Source: Paludibacteraceae bacterium
Lineage (GTDB): Bacteria; Bacteroidota; Bacteroidia; Bacteroidales; Paludibacteraceae
DNA length: 8,654 nucleotides
Direction: 5' to 3'
Assembly: GCA_947445425.1 (NCBI GenBank)
Contig: CANFFA010000077.1
Coordinates: 1-8,654, forward strand
Below the pieces are notes generated by a model that was given only the letters and a program-made list of their open reading frames with translations, had not been told where the DNA came from and searched no databases. Both the position numbers and the translations under genes were made by a program. Below are positions 5,577 to 8,654 of the stretch, in pieces. Each line of letters starts with the position of its first letter. Position 1 is the first letter of the stretch.

Positions 5577-8500
5577 TTACAAAGTCTTTCTCACTTCAGT
5601 TTCTTCATAACTTTCAATCATATCCCCTTCACGGATATCGTTATAGTTCTTGATGTTTAATCCACACTCGTAATTTGTACCCACTTCTTTCACGTCCTCT
5701 TTGAAACGTTTCAACGAATCCAATTCACCAGTATAAACCACAATACCATCACGAATGATACGGATTTTATTACCGCGTTTAATCTTACCTTCACGAACCA
5801 AACAACCAGCAACAGTACCAACTTTGGTTATTTTGAAAACTTCAATAATCTCAACGGTAGCAGTTACCTCTTCTTTTATTTCTGGTGAAAGCATACCTTC
5901 CATTGCAGATTTAATCTCTTCAATTGCATCATAGATAATGGAGTACAAACGTATATCAATCTCTTCCTTCTCTGCAATTTTACGAGCACTTGTAGAAGGA
6001 CGAACCTGGAATCCACAAATAATAGCATTGGATGCGGCAGCAAGAAGAATATCAGAATCAGAAATCGCACCAACTGCTTTGTGTATTACATTGACTTGTA
6101 TATTTTCTGTCGATAATTTCAACAAGGAATCAGCCAATGCTTCAACCGAACCATCCACATCACCCTTAACAATGATATTAAGTTCCTTGAAATCACCTAA
6201 AGCAATACGACGTCCTAATTCATCCAAAGTAAAGTGCTTCTTGGTACGAAGACTTTGTTCACGTTGTAACTGCTCTCTTTTATTAGCAACACTACGCGCT
6301 TCTTGCTCTGAAGTTAAAACATTAAAAATATCACCAGCCTGAGGTGCACCATTTAAACCAAGTATCAACACTGGCTCTCCTGGTCTCACTTCTGTAATTC
6401 TTTGGTTTCTTTCGTTGAACATCGCCTTGATCTTCCCGAAATTAGTACCAGCCAATACCACATCACCTTGACGTAATGTACCATTTTGAACCAAAATAGT
6501 TGAAACATAACCACGTCCTTTGTCCAATGTAGACTCTACAACCGAGCCAATTGCTCTTTTGTTTGGATTGGCTTTCAATTCAAGAATTTCAGCTTCAAGC
6601 AATACTTTTTCAAGTAATTCTTTTATACCTAAACCTTTCTTCGCAGAAATCTCTTGCGATTGATATTTACCACCCCAGTCTTCAACCAAGTAGTTCATTT
6701 GGGCAAGCGCCTCTTTAATCTTTTCAGGATTTGCACCTGGTTTATCTATTTTGTTAATGGCAAATATCATTGGAACATTTGCAGCTGCAGCGTGGTTAAT
6801 GGCCTCAATAGTTTGAGGCATCACACTATCATCAGCAGCCACCACAATGATTGCAATATCAGTCACTTTAGCACCACGTGCACGCATGGCTGTAAATGCC
6901 TCATGACCGGGAGTATCTAAGAAAGTGATGTGTTGCCCATTTTCAATTTGCACATTATAAGCACCAATGTGTTGAGTGATACCACCCGCTTCACCAGCAA
7001 TAACATTTGCTTTACGAATATGATCTAAAAGCGAAGTTTTACCATGATCAACGTGACCCATTACGGTTACAATTGGAGCACGTGCCGTTAAATCTTCTTC
7101 TAAATCAATTTCCTCTTCACCAATGGCTTCCACTACGTCAAGACTGACATATTCTGTAGTGAAACCAAATTCCTCAGCAACGATATTAATCGTTTCAGCA
7201 TCTAATCTTTGATTAATAGAAACCATCAAACCAATGCTCATACAGGTACCAATAACCTGGTTCACTGTAACATTCATCATCACTGCTAATTCACTAGCAG
7301 TAACAAATTCTGTCAATTTCAATACGCTTTCGCCTTCACGTTCTCTTTGTGCTTGTTCTTGTTGACGAACATTCACTGTATCTCGTTTATCACGACGATA
7401 TTTAGAACCTTTACCTTTTTTATTTGCACCCGAAAGACGAGCTAAAGTTTCTTTAATTTGCTTTTGAACATCATCAACGTTCACAGCAGTTTTTATGACT
7501 TTTTTAGGAGCATTTTTGTTTGGTTTTGCACCTGCAGCACCAGCTCCACCCGTTGTCCCTGGCGTTACTTTTTTAGGATGTGCAAATCCTTGGGTAGGTT
7601 CATTGGAAGTCGTAGGTCTTTGAGGAGAATTGATATCTACTTTTTGATTTGTAAATCTTTCTCTCTTTTTCTTTGGTAGACCACCACTAGGATTACTTGC
7701 AACTTCAGCTGCTGTTCTTAGTATTTTTTTCTCGCCAGTAATGATAACCTTTTTAGGTTCTGTCGAAACGATTTTATTTTTATCTTCACGCTCTTTGCGT
7801 TTTTGCTCCTTCGTTTTTGGCTTTGGACGAGTACTTTGGTTTAATAATGCCAAATCAATTGTACCAATCACTACTGGAGATTTGTCTAATGATGGACGTG
7901 ACAAAGAAAAGACCTCATCTTCTTGATGATCATTGTCTTTAGTCTCAACATTTAACTCTGTAGTTTCAGGTTCTTGAACTAGTTTTGGAAACTCAATCTT
8001 AACCTCTGTAGCGATTTCAGATTTCTCGTCATTGACCTTGACGTTATCTTTCTTAGCAACTGGAACTTCTTCTACAACTTTTGTAACAAAAACCTCTTCA
8101 GATTTGAGTACTTCAATTTCTTTTTCAACAGCTATAGTCTCAACAACTTCAGCTTTAGCCACAACTTTTGGCTCAACTTTAGCAGGACTACTTTTTTCTA
8201 CTGGCAATTGCTCCTCAAGGATTGTTTTTGGAGCGGCAGCTTGCACAACAGGCTCAGCCTTTTTAATTTTCTTATCCAAATCAATATGTCCTACTGACTT
8301 AAAATGAGGCAATTGATCTTCGGTAATCTTTACCTGAATCGTTTCTGTTGGCTTTTCAACATTTTTGGGTTGATGGTAGCCATCAATAGCCACAGATTCG
8401 CCTTTCTCTTTGAAATGGCGCTCTTGGCTTAATCGCTCCGAATCAATTTTCATTGCCATATCTTTGTCAAATTCTTTCGCCAATAAAAGATGAAGCTCAT

Positions 8501-8618
8501 CTGATAATTTCAAATTGGGATCGACGACAATTTTATGACCTTTTTTTGCAAGAAATTCAACTGCGGTGGTCATTCCGACATTTAAATCTTTGCAGGCTTT
8601 ACTTAATCTTATGGACAT
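5577..8618 (-). CDS. infB: Translation initiation factor IF-2
   Basis: Ribosome-associated GTPase that recruits fMet-tRNA to the 30S subunit and promotes 50S joining; essential. At 1013 residues it is longer than E. coli IF-2 (890) because of its N-terminal region. Residues 1-50 ([20 protein letters not shown]...) form a small IF2-type N-terminal module. About 60-420 is a charged, low-complexity Lys/Glu/Val/Pro linker with a Gly/Ala-rich patch at 354-364 and basic KK/KR clusters. About 433-490 is a second IF2_N module ([14 protein letters not shown]). The G domain has G1 GHVDHGKT (521-528), G2 GGITQHIG (545-552), G3 DTPGH (568-572) with catalytic His572, G4 NKID (622-625) and G5 SAKKG (658-662). 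Domains II, III and the fMet-tRNA-binding C-terminal barrel follow to a normal end. Start is ATG 8618-8616, without Shine-Dalgarno. Only 36 bp upstream are in view, with no identifiable promoter; in many bacteria nusA precedes infB in one operon, which cannot be checked here. Confidence 0.97.
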   Translation of the reverse strand: MSIRLSKACKDLNVGMTTAVEFLAKKGHKIVVDPNLKLSDELHLLLAKEFDKDMAMKIDSERLSQERHFKEKGESVAIDGYHQPKNVEKPTETIQVKITEDQLPHFKSVGHIDLDKKIKKAEPVVQAAAPKTILEEQLPVEKSSPAKVEPKVVAKAEVVETIAVEKEIEVLKSEEVFVTKVVEEVPVAKKDNVKVNDEKSEIATEVKIEFPKLVQEPETTELNVETKDNDHQEDEVFSLSRPSLDKSPVVIGTIDLALLNQSTRPKPKTKEQKRKEREDKNKIVSTEPKKVIITGEKKILRTAAEVASNPSGGLPKKKRERFTNQKVDINSPQRPTTSNEPTQGFAHPKKVTPGTTGGAGAAGAKPNKNAPKKVIKTAVNVDDVQKQIKETLARLSGANKKGKGSKYRRDKRDTVNVRQQEQAQREREGESVLKLTEFVTASELAVMMNVTVNQVIGTCMSIGLMVSINQRLDAETINIVAEEFGFTTEYVSLDVVEAIGEEEIDLEEDLTARAPIVTVMGHVDHGKTSLLDHIRKANVIAGEAGGITQHIGAYNVQIENGQHITFLDTPGHEAFTAMRARGAKVTDIAIIVVAADDSVMPQTIEAINHAAAANVPMIFAINKIDKPGANPEKIKEALAQMNYLVEDWGGKYQSQEISAKKGLGIKELLEKVLLEAEILELKANPNKRAIGSVVESTLDKGRGYVSTILVQNGTLRQGDVVLAGTNFGKIKAMFNERNQRITEVRPGEPVLILGLNGAPQAGDIFNVLTSEQEARSVANKREQLQREQSLRTKKHFTLDELGRRIALGDFKELNIIVKGDVDGSVEALADSLLKLSTENIQVNVIHKAVGAISDSDILLAAASNAIICGFQVRPSTSARKIAEKEEIDIRLYSIIYDAIEEIKSAMEGMLSPEIKEEVTATVEIIEVFKITKVGTVAGCLVREGKIKRGNKIRIIRDGIVVYTGELDSLKRFKEDVKEVGTNYECGLNIKNYNDIREGDMIESYEETEVRKTL

Positions 8619-8654
8619 ATTGTATAATTACAGTTTCTATTTTAATTTCAATGA

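Noticed and set aside
5938..8307. Several plus-strand open frames and one other minus-strand frame within infB
   Set aside because: Shadows of infB. The Ser/Thr-rich ones at 7741-8307 are simply the complement of the Lys/Glu-rich IF-2 linker.
7545..8440. Low-complexity Lys/Glu/Val/Pro stretch in infB as a possible assembly error or insertion
   Set aside because: The frame is continuous, and long charged N-terminal linkers are normal for Bacteroidota IF-2.
8619..8654. Possible end of nusA upstream of infB
   Set aside because: Stop codons occur in this stretch on the minus strand, but 36 bp is too little to recognise any protein C-terminus.

Overview
The window looks like ordinary core chromosome of a low-GC member of the Bacteroidota. 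The likely neighbourhood is Sphingobacteriia, Chitinophagia or Flavobacteriia; the sequence does not let me name a genus. Three things support this. Several genes are preceded by the Bacteroidota-type -7 box TAnnTTTG, in one case with a well-spaced TTG at -33. The start codons lack Shine-Dalgarno sequences and sit in A/T-rich leaders. IF-2 has a long Lys/Glu/Pro/Val-rich N-terminal extension.

Left part (1-2525, minus strand): two enzymes of the aspartate/diaminopimelate route. lysC encodes the lysine-sensitive type of aspartate kinase, the first step. It is followed by lysA, diaminopimelate decarboxylase, the last step to lysine, whose C-terminus is cut off by the window edge. A perfect 12-bp hairpin lies between them and lysA has its own candidate promoter, so they are neighbours in one pathway but probably separate transcripts.

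Middle (2526-3003): an intergenic block with the lysC promoter and a complete tRNA-His(GTG) gene on the minus strand. The tRNA has a near-ideal promoter and a strong terminator. Its encoded acceptor stem carries two adjacent mismatches, which is the most unusual thing in the window.

Right-centre (3004-5504, plus strand): a divergent AlkD-like HEAT-repeat protein, then a Fur-family metalloregulator and purA (adenylosuccinate synthetase). fur and purA are 33 bp apart and probably co-transcribed from a promoter just upstream of fur.

Right (5513-8618): purA converges on infB (translation initiation factor IF-2, minus strand). The two share one 51-nt hairpin with a perfect 24-bp stem, evidently a bidirectional terminator. 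The upstream neighbours of infB lie outside the window.

I found no mobile element, CRISPR array, defence locus or clearly undescribed system. The findings are small-scale anomalies within a housekeeping region.
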